Positions 7,310 through 14,783 of a stretch of DNA of 35,702 nt are shown one piece after another. The notes under the pieces were generated by a model. The model was not told the DNA's origin, did no database searches, and worked only from the letters and a program-made list of their open reading frames with translations. The stretch covers positions 1 to 35,702 of the forward strand of contig JAUVVG010000036.1 in assembly GCA_030604735.1 (NCBI GenBank), written 5' to 3'. Made by a program: the position numbers and the translations under genes. This stretch comes from Azoarcus sp. Its GTDB lineage: Bacteria > Pseudomonadota > Gammaproteobacteria > Burkholderiales > Rhodocyclaceae. Positions within the stretch are counted from its first letter, which is position 1, and each line of letters begins with the position of its first letter.

Positions 7310-7609
7310 GTGCAAGGGTTTCGGGTTTCGTGCAAGGGTCGTGCAAGGGTTCGTGCAAGGGTTTTCGCCAGTGTTTACGTGGGCGTGCAAGGGTTGCAAG
7401 GGTTTTTGTCTGGATCGCCCATGCGTGCGCGCGCGAGTGTGCGCAGGCGCGCGAGCGGATGTGTAGCGGGTTTTATCTCTCGCGCGTACGGGAAAGACAA
7501 CAAAAAACCCTTGCAACCCTTGCAACCCTTGCACAGCCCAGCAATGACGCTGGTTTCAGCCGTGCAAGGGTTTTCGGATCGTGCAAGGGTTTGGAGAAAA
7601 CCCTTGCAC
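7310..7609. repeat. Iteron cluster, probable phage replication origin
   Basis: Twelve copies of a TGCAAGGG(T/TT) core lie in 300 bp. Direct copies start near 7311, 7331, 7342, 7354, 7386 and 7395. Three tandem inverted copies lie at 7506-7534. Two direct copies are near 7563 and 7582, and a final inverted copy is at 7598-7609. The last direct/inverted pair is a perfect 12-bp inverted repeat (GTGCAAGGGTTT / AAACCCTTGCAC) around five bases. No convincing protein is encoded between 7298 and 7622. Repeats beside a primase-helicase gene are typical of initiator binding sites; that function is inferred. Confidence 0.8.
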
Positions 7610-7622
7610 ATGGAGCAGGACA

Positions 7623-7907
7623 GTGAGCATGCCGTCTGCCGATCGCCTGCGCGACCAGCTCCGGCGGGTGCTGCCGGTGCTGCGGGGGCAAGGCTGGGAC
7701 GAAGCCGATCTGCAGATGATCGGCCCGGCCATCAAGCGCGCCCTCGATGCGGGCGATGGCGGGCTGCTCAAGTGCTGGACGGACTGGATGGAAGAGAAGT
7801 TGGCCGATGAGCCGCAGGCCTGTGGCGTGGTGCCGGTGTTGAGCATGGAGAGCGAGAGCCGCGCGCTCGATCGGGAATGGGATCGGAAAATGAAGGGAGG
7901 TCGGTGA
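7623..7907 (+). CDS. Small phage protein of unknown function
   Basis: The product is 94 residues from GTG 7623 (GGAG seven bases upstream); ATG 7629 is equally possible. It has an N-terminal helix (SADRLRDQLRRVLPVLRGQG), then WDEADLQMIGPAIKRALDAG and LLKCWTDWMEEKLADE. No domain is recognised. Its stop overlaps the start of the following gene, so the two are coupled. It lies between the origin repeats and the packaging genes. Confidence 0.7.
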   Translation: MSMPSADRLRDQLRRVLPVLRGQGWDEADLQMIGPAIKRALDAGDGGLLKCWTDWMEEKLADEPQACGVVPVLSMESESRALDREWDRKMKGGR

Positions 7908-8725
7908 TGGTTGCAAGCGTAAAGGTCGATACAGCCGAAATGGAGCGGGCGGTGGCGGAGTGGGGCGAAGACATGCGCCGTGCGGTGGAGATTGCGGGTC
8001 AGCGCGCGGTGATGAAGACCGCCTACAAAGTGCTGGAGGCAGAACAAAAGGAAATGGCGCGTGTGTTCGATCGCGCGACGCGATTCACCATCAACGCCTT
8101 CCGGGTCGCGGCCGGGGGTCGCGAAGCCATGCAGGGCGGGCAAATGCGCGCGGTTGCGGGGAGCACGATTGCGGCAGAGGTGAAGCCGAAGGACGGCTAC
8201 TGGTATCGCGCCGACAATTACCTGAACACACAAATCGTCGGAGGCGATCGCAAGGCCAAGGCATTCGAGCGTGCCTTGGCCGCGCGTGGGTTGCTGCCTC
8301 CTGGGTGGCTGGCCGTGCCAGGGCAAAAGGCCAAGCTCGATGGCAACGGGAACATGAGCGTCGGCGAGATCAAGCAGATCCTGTCCTGGTTCAACTCGGC
8401 CGAACCTTACGCAGGGAGCACTCAGAACATGACCGACGCCACGCGCGCCAAGCGTCGTAAAGGCACCCGCACCAAACTTGGGTTCGAATACTTCGCCGTC
8501 GTGCCGGGCCGCACCCTGCGCAGTGGTGGTCGGCAACAGCTACACCCCGGCGTCTATCGGCGCACCTTCTTCGGCTTCGGCGCCGCGATCGAGCCCATCC
8601 TCATCTTCATCCAGTCGGCCAGCTACAAGCCGCGCTTCGACTTCTACGGCATCGGCCAGCGAGTCGTGGCCGATAACTTCGGGCGACTGTTCCAGGAGTT
8701 CTTCAATGCTCAAGCAACACGCTGA
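7907..8725 (+). CDS. Phage structural-type protein, possibly gpZ-like neck/tail completion
   Basis: ATG 7907 has a strong GGGAGG site. The product is 272 residues. The N-terminus (AVEIAGQRAVMKTAYKVLEA and then RATRFTINAFRV) resembles the helical start of minor tail/neck proteins of the lambda gpZ type. The C-terminus (AAIEPILIFIQSASYKPRFD and VVADNFGRLFQEFF) resembles their ending. The resemblance is weak and by eye. The lambda Z slot between FII and U is empty in this phage, which would fit a relocated Z. Otherwise it is a conserved phage protein of unknown function. Confidence 0.8.
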   Translation: MVASVKVDTAEMERAVAEWGEDMRRAVEIAGQRAVMKTAYKVLEAEQKEMARVFDRATRFTINAFRVAAGGREAMQGGQMRAVAGSTIAAEVKPKDGYWYRADNYLNTQIVGGDRKAKAFERALAARGLLPPGWLAVPGQKAKLDGNGNMSVGEIKQILSWFNSAEPYAGSTQNMTDATRAKRRKGTRTKLGFEYFAVVPGRTLRSGGRQQLHPGVYRRTFFGFGAAIEPILIFIQSASYKPRFDFYGIGQRVVADNFGRLFQEFFNAQATR

Positions 8726-8813
8726 CGTTCGCGGGTCCTCCCATGAGGGGCCGCCCAAGGGTAATTCGGACCTCGATCGTTCTCTAGTCACGGGCCTGCT
8801 CTAAGGGGGTAAT

Positions 8814-9323
8814 GTGTCTGATCTTAAAGGGAAAATGACTCAAGCCCAGTTTGGCGGGATCGTTGGAATTTCTCAGCCGGCGGTGTCCGATCTGCTCGGT
8901 CGCGGCGTGCTGACGGATGGCGCGGACGGTGGCCAGTGGTTGCGTGAGTACTGCGGGCACCTGCGTGAGATTGCCGCCGGGCGTGCCGCTGCTGGCGAGC
9001 TCGACCTTGCTGGCGAGCGCGCTCGCCTGGCGAAAGAGCAGGCCGACAAGATCGCCATGCAGAACGCCGAGCGCCGGGGCGAACTGGCGCCAGTGGCGGC
9101 GATGGAGATGGTGCTCGCCAACGTGGGCACGAAGGTCGGGCGGATCCTCGACACCATCCCGGCAATGGTGCGCCGCCGGGTTCCGGGCGTGGATTCGAAG
9201 ACCATCGAGGCGATCGAGGCGGACATTGCCAAGTGCCGCAACCAGGCTGCCGCGATGACGCTGGCCAGCCTCGACGAACCCGACGAGGCCGATCAGGACG
9301 AGCCGGAGGTACTGGACGCATGA
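8814..9323 (+). CDS. Terminase small subunit (Nu1-like)
   Basis: GTG 8814 is preceded by AAGGGGG at good spacing. The 169-residue product has an N-terminal winged helix-turn-helix (MTQAQFGGIVGISQPAVSDL, then a wing GRGVLTD) that should bind cos DNA. A helical middle (LAKEQADKIAMQNAERRGEL) and an acidic tail should contact the large subunit. Length and layout match lambda gpNu1 (181 residues). It is the first gene of the packaging operon, and cos is expected just upstream. Confidence 0.88.
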   Translation: MSDLKGKMTQAQFGGIVGISQPAVSDLLGRGVLTDGADGGQWLREYCGHLREIAAGRAAAGELDLAGERARLAKEQADKIAMQNAERRGELAPVAAMEMVLANVGTKVGRILDTIPAMVRRRVPGVDSKTIEAIEADIAKCRNQAAAMTLASLDEPDEADQDEPEVLDA

Positions 9324-9421
9324 CCCCCGCCACCCGGAACCTGCACGAGGCGCTGATCCGCTGCGCGAAGGGCATGATTGCCGCCTGGGAAAGGTGGCTG
9401 AAGGAACACACGAAGCAGTAG
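9320..9421 (+). CDS. 33-residue protein between terminase subunits
   Basis: The ATG overlaps the small-terminase stop (ATGA). The product MTPATRNLHEALIRCAKGMI plus 13 more residues is a single amphipathic helix ending in WERWLKEH. I recall similar tiny proteins between terminase genes in related prophages, but the function is unknown. The 108 bp that follow, before the large subunit, contain nothing I can recognise. Confidence 0.5.
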   Translation: MTPATRNLHEALIRCAKGMIAAWERWLKEHTKQ

Positions 9422-9529
9422 CCGCAACCACCAACCACCCGGCCCGCAGGCCGACCACGCCAGCAGCGCGACACCCGCTGGCCCCGTCGCCACCGATGCC
9501 ACCCGAGAAAGCACGGATGACACCGATAC

Positions 9530-11581
9530 GTGAGCGACCTTTCGACGATCCACACTGCCCTGGTGGCCGACGCCAAGCCGCAGATTGCTGCGGCGCTGGC
9601 GCGGGGTTTGCGCGCCTGGGCAAAGCCTGAGCCGCAGTCGCTCGAGGCGTGGTCGCGCACGCACTTCTACCTGTCGGCGGAGTCGTCCTACGTCGAGCAG
9701 CGCTGGACGCCCTGGACGTTTCAGCGCGGGATCATGTTCTGCTGCTCGAACGACGACATCCGCGAGGTCGATCTCAAGAAGAGCGCCCGGGTCGGCTACA
9801 CCAAGATCCTGCTCGCCGACATGCTCTACACGGCGCACCACAAGCGCCGCAACCAGATCCTGTGGCAACCCACCGACGAAGACCGCGACGAGTTCGTGAA
9901 GACCGAGCTCGAGCCCGCGCTGCGCGATGTCGCGGTAATGCGCGAGGTGATGCCCACGGTGCACCAGCGCAGCAAGGACAACACCTTGCACGCCAAGAAG
10001 TTCGCCGGGTCGGTGCTGCACACCAAGGGCGGCAAGGCGGCCAAGAACTACCGCCGTGTGTCAGCAGATACGGCCCGCTGGGACGAGCTCTCGGCATTCG
10101 ACAACGACATCGAGAAAGAGGGCGACCCGTTCGGCCTCGGCTCGAAGCGCGTGGAGGGCGCCACTTACCCAAAGAAGATCGCCGGCAGCACCCCTAAGCA
10201 GAAAGGCCTGTGCCTCATCGACGCACGCTACCAGGCTGCGGACGTGCGCCTCAAGTTCAACATCCCATGCCCGGAGTGCGGCGAGCTGCACCCGCTGACC
10301 TGGGGCGGCAAGGACGAACCCCACGGATTCAAGTTCGACAAGGCCGACCCCAAGAGCGTGCGCCACCTGTGCCCGCACTGCGGCGTGCTCTACACCCAGG
10401 CGGACTACCTCCGCGTAGAGTCGCAAGGCGTGTGGGTGGATGAAGACAACACCCTGCACCTGGTGGTCGACGAGGCCGGCAACGGCCAATTTCTCAACTC
10501 AGACGGCACCCCCGCGCCAACCCCCGAGCACATTGCATTCCACGTCTGGACCGCCTACAGCCCGGCGGTGCTGTGGTCCGCCATCGTCAGCGAGTTCATC
10601 GCCGCGCACGAGGCCATGCAGACCGGCGACGACGCCAAGATGAAGGCCTGGACCAACACCACGCAGGGCGAGTGCTGGGAAGGCGAGATCGAGCGCACCG
10701 ACGTCGACGAGCTCAAACAGCGCGCCGAACCCTTCGCCCTCAAGCACATGCCAATGGGCTGCTTGTTGCTGCTATGCGCATGCGACGTCCAGGGCAACCG
10801 CATCGAGGCCCAAGTCTGGGGTATTGGCCACGGCGGCGAAATGTGGACCCTCGACCACTGCCAGTTCTTCGGAAACCCCGAGCAGGCCGAAGTGTGGGAC
10901 GAGCTTGAGGAGTTCCTGTTCGGCGAAACCTACACCCACGCCGCCGGCACCGTGCAGCAGATCTTCGCCACCGCCATCGACTCCGGTGGCCACCACGCGA
11001 ACGCTGTGTACGCGTTTGCACACAAGCACCGCGCCCGGCGTGTGTTCGCCATCAAGGGCGCCTCGGGCATCGAGCGCAGCATCGAAAACGGCAATGCCAA
11101 GGTCAGCTACAACCACCAGGGCAAGCGCGAGCGCCACGGCCCCACGCTATGGCACGTTGGCACCCACCTGGCCAAAGACCGCTTCGCCTCCCGCCTCGAG
11201 GTCTCCCGCCCCGGCCCTGGCTACGTGCATCTGTCGCGCGACAATACCGACGAATGGTTCCGCCAGCTCGCCGCGGAAGACCGCGTGACCGTGCGCACCC
11301 AGTACGGCACTCGGTACCGGTGGGTACCCAACCGCAAGCGCAACGAGGTCATCGACATGACCGCTTACGTGATCTGGCTCGAGGAGCGCCTCTGGCTGTG
11401 GCGGCCGGTCAAGCGGGCGTGGTGGGCGGAGCTGGAGGAGAAGGTCCAGCCGGCCATCACCGACCTGTTCGCGGCGCCACCAGCCAGCCAGTCGCCAGAG
11501 CCTGCCCGAGCAAAGCCAGCAGCACGGCCACAAGTCCCCGAAGCCGAAGAGCCGAGCTTCGAACCCATCCCCATGCACTGA
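9530..11581 (+). CDS. Terminase large subunit (GpA family)
   Basis: GTG 9530 starts a 683-residue protein of normal length for lambda gpA relatives. The ATPase domain has the GpA-type Walker A variant KKSARVGYTK near residue 83 and a Walker B-like VSADTARWDEL near 180. A zinc-ribbon insertion is shown by CPEC near 246 and CPHC near 281. The C-terminal nuclease region contains ACDVQGNRIEAQVW near 420 and AIDSGGHH near 482, supplying metal-binding acidic residues. It pumps DNA into the procapsid and cuts cos. The last about 40 residues are Pro/Ala-rich and presumably dock on the portal. Confidence 0.97.
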   Translation: MSDLSTIHTALVADAKPQIAAALARGLRAWAKPEPQSLEAWSRTHFYLSAESSYVEQRWTPWTFQRGIMFCCSNDDIREVDLKKSARVGYTKILLADMLYTAHHKRRNQILWQPTDEDRDEFVKTELEPALRDVAVMREVMPTVHQRSKDNTLHAKKFAGSVLHTKGGKAAKNYRRVSADTARWDELSAFDNDIEKEGDPFGLGSKRVEGATYPKKIAGSTPKQKGLCLIDARYQAADVRLKFNIPCPECGELHPLTWGGKDEPHGFKFDKADPKSVRHLCPHCGVLYTQADYLRVESQGVWVDEDNTLHLVVDEAGNGQFLNSDGTPAPTPEHIAFHVWTAYSPAVLWSAIVSEFIAAHEAMQTGDDAKMKAWTNTTQGECWEGEIERTDVDELKQRAEPFALKHMPMGCLLLLCACDVQGNRIEAQVWGIGHGGEMWTLDHCQFFGNPEQAEVWDELEEFLFGETYTHAAGTVQQIFATAIDSGGHHANAVYAFAHKHRARRVFAIKGASGIERSIENGNAKVSYNHQGKRERHGPTLWHVGTHLAKDRFASRLEVSRPGPGYVHLSRDNTDEWFRQLAAEDRVTVRTQYGTRYRWVPNRKRNEVIDMTAYVIWLEERLWLWRPVKRAWWAELEEKVQPAITDLFAAPPASQSPEPARAKPAARPQVPEAEEPSFEPIPMH

Positions 11582-11591
11582 GAGGCCGAAC

Positions 11592-11882
11592 ATGAACAAT
11601 CACGACATCGCCGACGATCCTATCGCCGTCATCGAAGACGAAGCTCGCGCCATTGCCAAATCCTTCGGCATCCCCGCCGGCGATGACTTGGCCGCCATGT
11701 TCGTCGAACGCATCATGCTGCGCCTTGGTGGAGAGAACATCTACGTGCCGCGTCGCCGGCTCCGCGACCGACAGCGAGTCATCGCCGAGATCCGGGCGCG
11801 CTTTACCGGTCGTAATGCGGCCTTGCTGGCAAGGGAGTTCGGGGTGAGCGTGCGGTGGGTACGGAAGGTTGCTGCACCCTGA
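11592..11882 (+). CDS. Mor-family transcription activator
   Basis: The product is 96 residues starting 10 bp after the terminase stop. The acidic N-terminus is followed by GGENIYVPRRRLRDRQRVIA and a C-terminal helix-turn-helix (NAALLAREFGVSVRWVRKV). This is the pattern of Mu Mor/C activators, which dimerise and recruit RNA polymerase to middle or late promoters. The length is slightly shorter than Mu Mor (129 residues). Its place inside a lambda-type packaging module suggests it activates the downstream late genes or the accessory unit; that is inference. Confidence 0.85.
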   Translation: MNNHDIADDPIAVIEDEARAIAKSFGIPAGDDLAAMFVERIMLRLGGENIYVPRRRLRDRQRVIAEIRARFTGRNAALLAREFGVSVRWVRKVAAP

Positions 11883-11943
11883 GCGACTATGCATATGCGC
11901 CCGCCCGCCTGCGCTCGGCGCACCAAGAAAGCCTGCTGCTGGG

Positions 11944-12594
11944 CTATCCGTCAGGGTTGGATCTAGCGGGGAAATGGTTTTCCGAAACGATCAAAGCAGG
12001 CCGCCCGAATCGCATTCCTGCGAATATCGCCATCAGCATCTTTTGCGATACAACGCGTTGCGAAATATGAGCGTTGGCAACGAAAAGGCATGAAAACGGG
12101 CCGCGTTTGTTGTAGTGCGCCCCCGCGGCCTCAGCACGTTCGATCATGGCCTTGTGGGTCCCTTGCTCGCACGGTCCGGTGACTTCGATGGTCTGCCCAC
12201 GAACGTCGATTGGGGCGGTAGGTGCATGGAACATCGCCATGTACAGGTCGCCGAAAAGCGTGCTGGGTGCATTCAGTATGTGTTCAGCGCCAGAGTAGAA
12301 ATCTCGCTGAAGGCAGAATAGACCGATAAACACCAGTAAGGAGTTTTCAACAGCTTCGTTCCAGCCATTCTCGGCCGCTGCCGTTCTCAGCGCCTGCTTC
12401 AATTGGGAATAGGGGTATATCGAGGCTATCATGGGGTGGCGGTTGAACCATTCCGCGAGTAGTTCGGCGCGCTCGCTCGTGATATAGCCATCTTGAACTG
12501 CGGCTGCGAAGACCGGGTCGGTCAGTTCGGTTAGCGAGCCGTAAGCGTCGAGGTATTCCTCAATGCTTGAAAATGACGTCTGATCGATTTGCAT
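11944..12594 (-). CDS. BRCT-domain protein, accessory gene inserted in the packaging module
   Basis: The product is 216 residues. The first about 130 residues are helical (FAAAVQDGYITSERAELLAE and so on), resembling the helical region that precedes BRCT in bacterial BRCT-only proteins. The C-terminal about 80 residues fit a BRCT domain: GQTIEVTG, then MIERAEAAGAHYN, SCLFVAN, SQKMLMAIFAG and PALIVSENHF. BRCT domains bind DNA ends or partner proteins, and none of the other ligase or exonuclease domains is present. It is on the opposite strand to the late genes and less GC-rich than its neighbours, with its own upstream palindrome. It is thus a typical moron acquired by transfer. The role is unknown; defence or DNA-metabolism modulation is possible. 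Confidence 0.8.
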   Translation of the reverse strand: MQIDQTSFSSIEEYLDAYGSLTELTDPVFAAAVQDGYITSERAELLAEWFNRHPMIASIYPYSQLKQALRTAAAENGWNEAVENSLLVFIGLFCLQRDFYSGAEHILNAPSTLFGDLYMAMFHAPTAPIDVRGQTIEVTGPCEQGTHKAMIERAEAAGAHYNKRGPFSCLFVANAHISQRVVSQKMLMAIFAGMRFGRPALIVSENHFPARSNPDG

Positions 12595-12618
12595 GAGGTG
12601 TTCCGTGTGATTTAAGCC

Positions 12619-12813
12619 TCAACCGTTCATCACATGGCCGAGCTGTTTCTTGACGGCGTTGATTCGTCTCTTGATTTGAGCTTCTTCGGTGTTTTCAGGG
12701 TCGCCCGATTTGGCAGTCAGCAGGCTACCACAGCAGCACGCACGATTTACCCCGCATGTTGACGGGCCGGAAATCGCTCGGTTTTGTAGTTCAGCAATGT
12801 TCGGAACTGTCAA
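12619..12813 (-). CDS. Small Cys-rich protein upstream of the BRCT gene (start uncertain)
   Basis: The open frame gives 64 residues if started at TTG 12813, which is the only reasonable start not overlapping gpW. The C-terminal part looks protein-like: STCGVNRACCCG, then KSGDPENTEEAQIKRRINAV. Four cysteines fall within ten residues and may bind metal. It ends 24 bp before the BRCT gene and would be its operon partner. The proposed start lies exactly between the arms of a nested palindrome. Support is codon layout and position only. Confidence 0.35.
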   Translation of the reverse strand: MTVPNIAELQNRAISGPSTCGVNRACCCGSLLTAKSGDPENTEEAQIKRRINAVKKQLGHVMNG

Positions 12814-12840
12814 GGTGAACTGTTCACCTAAACAGTTCCG
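12802..12840. promoter_or_regulatory. Nested 39-bp palindrome, probable operator of the accessory unit
   Basis: An inner perfect palindrome, GGTGAAC-T-GTTCACC (12814-12828), is flanked by outer arms CGGAACTGT (12802-12810) and ACAGTTCCG (12832-12840). That makes 16 paired bases with 3-base bulges. Neither side has a T-run, so it is not a simple terminator. It lies between the minus-strand accessory genes and gpW. Confidence 0.6.
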
Positions 12841-12864
12841 CCTTTCGCCGGCAATCTGGCCGGC

Positions 12865-13092
12865 ATGGGTATCTACAGCCACCACACCGTCGAGCAGCTC
12901 GAACAACTCCGCGCCAGCCTCACGCAGTCGCTGCATGACCGGCTGACCAAGCCCACTGCCGTCGGCAGTGGCGACCGCAACGCCCGCTTCGACCAGCAGA
13001 CCGCCGAAATCCGCAAGGAGATTGCCGCCGTCTGCGCCGAGCTCGACGCCCGTGCCGGCGTCCATACTCACCGCCCCATCTACGTGGTGTAA
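12865..13092 (+). CDS. Head-tail joining protein gpW
   Basis: The product is 75 residues, close to the 68 of lambda gpW. The pattern is helix (SHHTVEQLEQLRASLTQSLH), loop, helix (TAEIRKEIAAVCAEL), ending in RPIYVV. gpW closes the portal channel after packaging and forms the binding site for the next neck protein. The start has no Shine-Dalgarno; a GCCGGC-aatctg-GCCGGC hairpin directly precedes the ATG. It is followed at once by the portal gene, as in lambda. Confidence 0.85.
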   Translation: MGIYSHHTVEQLEQLRASLTQSLHDRLTKPTAVGSGDRNARFDQQTAEIRKEIAAVCAELDARAGVHTHRPIYVV

Positions 13093-13094
13093 CG

Positions 13095-14783
13095 ATGGGC
13101 CGGCGAAACCGCAAACCTCGCTCCCAGTTGTCAGCCGCCCCGCTGCAGGTCGGCATGGCCTCGCACCAGGCCGCCAGTGGCGACGACCTGGCCACCCTCG
13201 GCTGGAACCCCATCGCCGCCTCGGCCGATGCCGACCTGCTGCCCGAGCTCGACACGCTGCTCGCCCGCTCGCGCGACCTCAACCGCAATAATGGCCTCAT
13301 GGCCGGCGGCATGCAGACCCTGCGCGACAACATTGTCGGCAGTGTGCTCAAGCTCTCCGCCATGCCCGACTACCGCCTGCTGGGCTGGAGCCGCGAGCAA
13401 GCCCGCGAATGGGGCAACAACACCGAAGCGCAGTTCCGGAGCTGGGGCGAAACCACCGAATGTGACGCCGGGCGCAGCCTCAACCTGCTCGGCATCGCCC
13501 TGCAAGGCCTGGGCGGCGCCATGCTCAACGGCGACGCCATCGCGCTGCCCGTGTGGCTGCCGCGCCCCGGTAGCCGCTGGAACACCCGACTCATGCTGAT
13601 CGAGGCCGACCGCCTGTGCACCCCGATCGGCATGGAGCACCGCCCGAACATCCGGGCCGGTATCGAGTTCGACCAGTTTGGCGCGCCGGTGGCCTACCAC
13701 ATTCTGAAACAGCACCCCGGCGATGCGCTCGGCGGACTGCTCGGCGTCATGTCCGGCGCCAGTCCGCTCGAGTGGGAACGGATTCCCGCCTTCACACAGT
13801 GGGGCCGTCGGCGCGTCATCCATCTGCACGACAAAGAGCGCACCGGGCAAAGCCGAGGCAAGCCCATCGTCACCGCCGTCATGCGCGAATTCCACATGGC
13901 TGGCCAGTACAGCAGCAATGAGCTGCAGGCCAGCGTGGCAAACTCGCTCGTGGCCGCGTTTCTGGAGTCCGACCTCAGCCCGGATGCCTCGGCAGCGCTG
14001 TTCGGCGACGACCCCCGCGCGCAATGGACGCAGTCGGTCAAGCAGGCTCAGCAGATCCGCAAGCTCAAGGGTGCGGCCGTCATCCCGCTGCCGGTGGGCG
14101 CGCGCCTGTCCAGCTTCACCCCGGGTCGTCCCAACCCCAGCTTCGAGGCCTTCATGCTCGCCACCCTGCGGCACATCGCCGCCGGGCTCAACCTGCCGTA
14201 TGAGCTACTGGTCAAGGATTTCAGCAAATCCAATTACAGCAGCGCCCGCGCCGCGCTGCTCGAGGCCTGGCGCTACTTCCTCGGGCGCCGCCGCTGGCTG
14301 GTGGATTACTGGCTACGCCCGATCTACGAGCTGTGGCTCGAAGAAGCGATCAACGCCGGCACGGTGGAGGCCCCCGGCTTCTACGACAACCGCTACGCCT
14401 ACAGCAAGTGCAAGTTCATCTTCGGCGGAAAGGGATGGGTCGATCCGGTCAAGGAAGCGCAAGCCGCTGTGCTGCGCATGGCCGCCGGCCTCTCCACGCT
14501 CGAGCGCGAATGCGCCGAGCAGGGCGACGACTTCGAAGAAGTGCTCGACCAGCAGGCCATCGAGAAAGCCATGCGCGAAGAGCGCGGGCTATCCACCGTC
14601 ACGCCCGAAGCCACCAAGCGCAGCGGGATTGCCAAACGTGACGCCGAAGAGGCCGCCGGAGAGCCAGCAGGCGAGGCCGGCCAGACCGGCACCGACGACA
14701 CCGACGACGAGAGCGATGCCACCAGCGCCCGCGCTTACCACAGCACGCTCGCGATGCTCGGCCAGGAGACCCCCACACGATGA
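13095..14783 (+). CDS. Portal protein (lambda gpB family)
   Basis: The product is 562 residues (lambda gpB 533). Family-type segments are LARSRDLNRNNGLMAGGMQT and DNIVGS near the N-terminus, FRSWGETTECDAGRSLNLLG, HLHDKERTGQSRGKP, and NLPYELLVKDFSKSNYSSAR in the stem/wing region. Another, LVDYWLRPIYELWLEEAINA, lies in the C-terminal half. Twelve copies form the ring through which DNA enters the capsid. The acidic Ser/Thr-rich tail is typical. The stop overlaps the protease start by four bases. Confidence 0.95.
   Translation: MGRRNRKPRSQLSAAPLQVGMASHQAASGDDLATLGWNPIAASADADLLPELDTLLARSRDLNRNNGLMAGGMQTLRDNIVGSVLKLSAMPDYRLLGWSREQAREWGNNTEAQFRSWGETTECDAGRSLNLLGIALQGLGGAMLNGDAIALPVWLPRPGSRWNTRLMLIEADRLCTPIGMEHRPNIRAGIEFDQFGAPVAYHILKQHPGDALGGLLGVMSGASPLEWERIPAFTQWGRRRVIHLHDKERTGQSRGKPIVTAVMREFHMAGQYSSNELQASVANSLVAAFLESDLSPDASAALFGDDPRAQWTQSVKQAQQIRKLKGAAVIPLPVGARLSSFTPGRPNPSFEAFMLATLRHIAAGLNLPYELLVKDFSKSNYSSARAALLEAWRYFLGRRRWLVDYWLRPIYELWLEEAINAGTVEAPGFYDNRYAYSKCKFIFGGKGWVDPVKEAQAAVLRMAAGLSTLERECAEQGDDFEEVLDQQAIEKAMREERGLSTVTPEATKRSGIAKRDAEEAAGEPAGEAGQTGTDDTDDESDATSARAYHSTLAMLGQETPTR

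Noticed and set aside
7501-7534. Tandem AACCCTTGC copies as a secondary attachment site
   Set aside because: They share nothing with the tRNA core and belong to the wider iteron set.
7310-7609. Possible CRISPR array
   Set aside because: Repeat cores are only about 10 bp, spacing is irregular and orientation changes, so it does not fit a CRISPR.
7222-7626. Open frames running through the TGCAAGGG repeats
   Set aside because: The translations are repeats such as RARV/CKG on one strand and CNPC on the other, produced by the DNA repeats. No start site or domain supports them.
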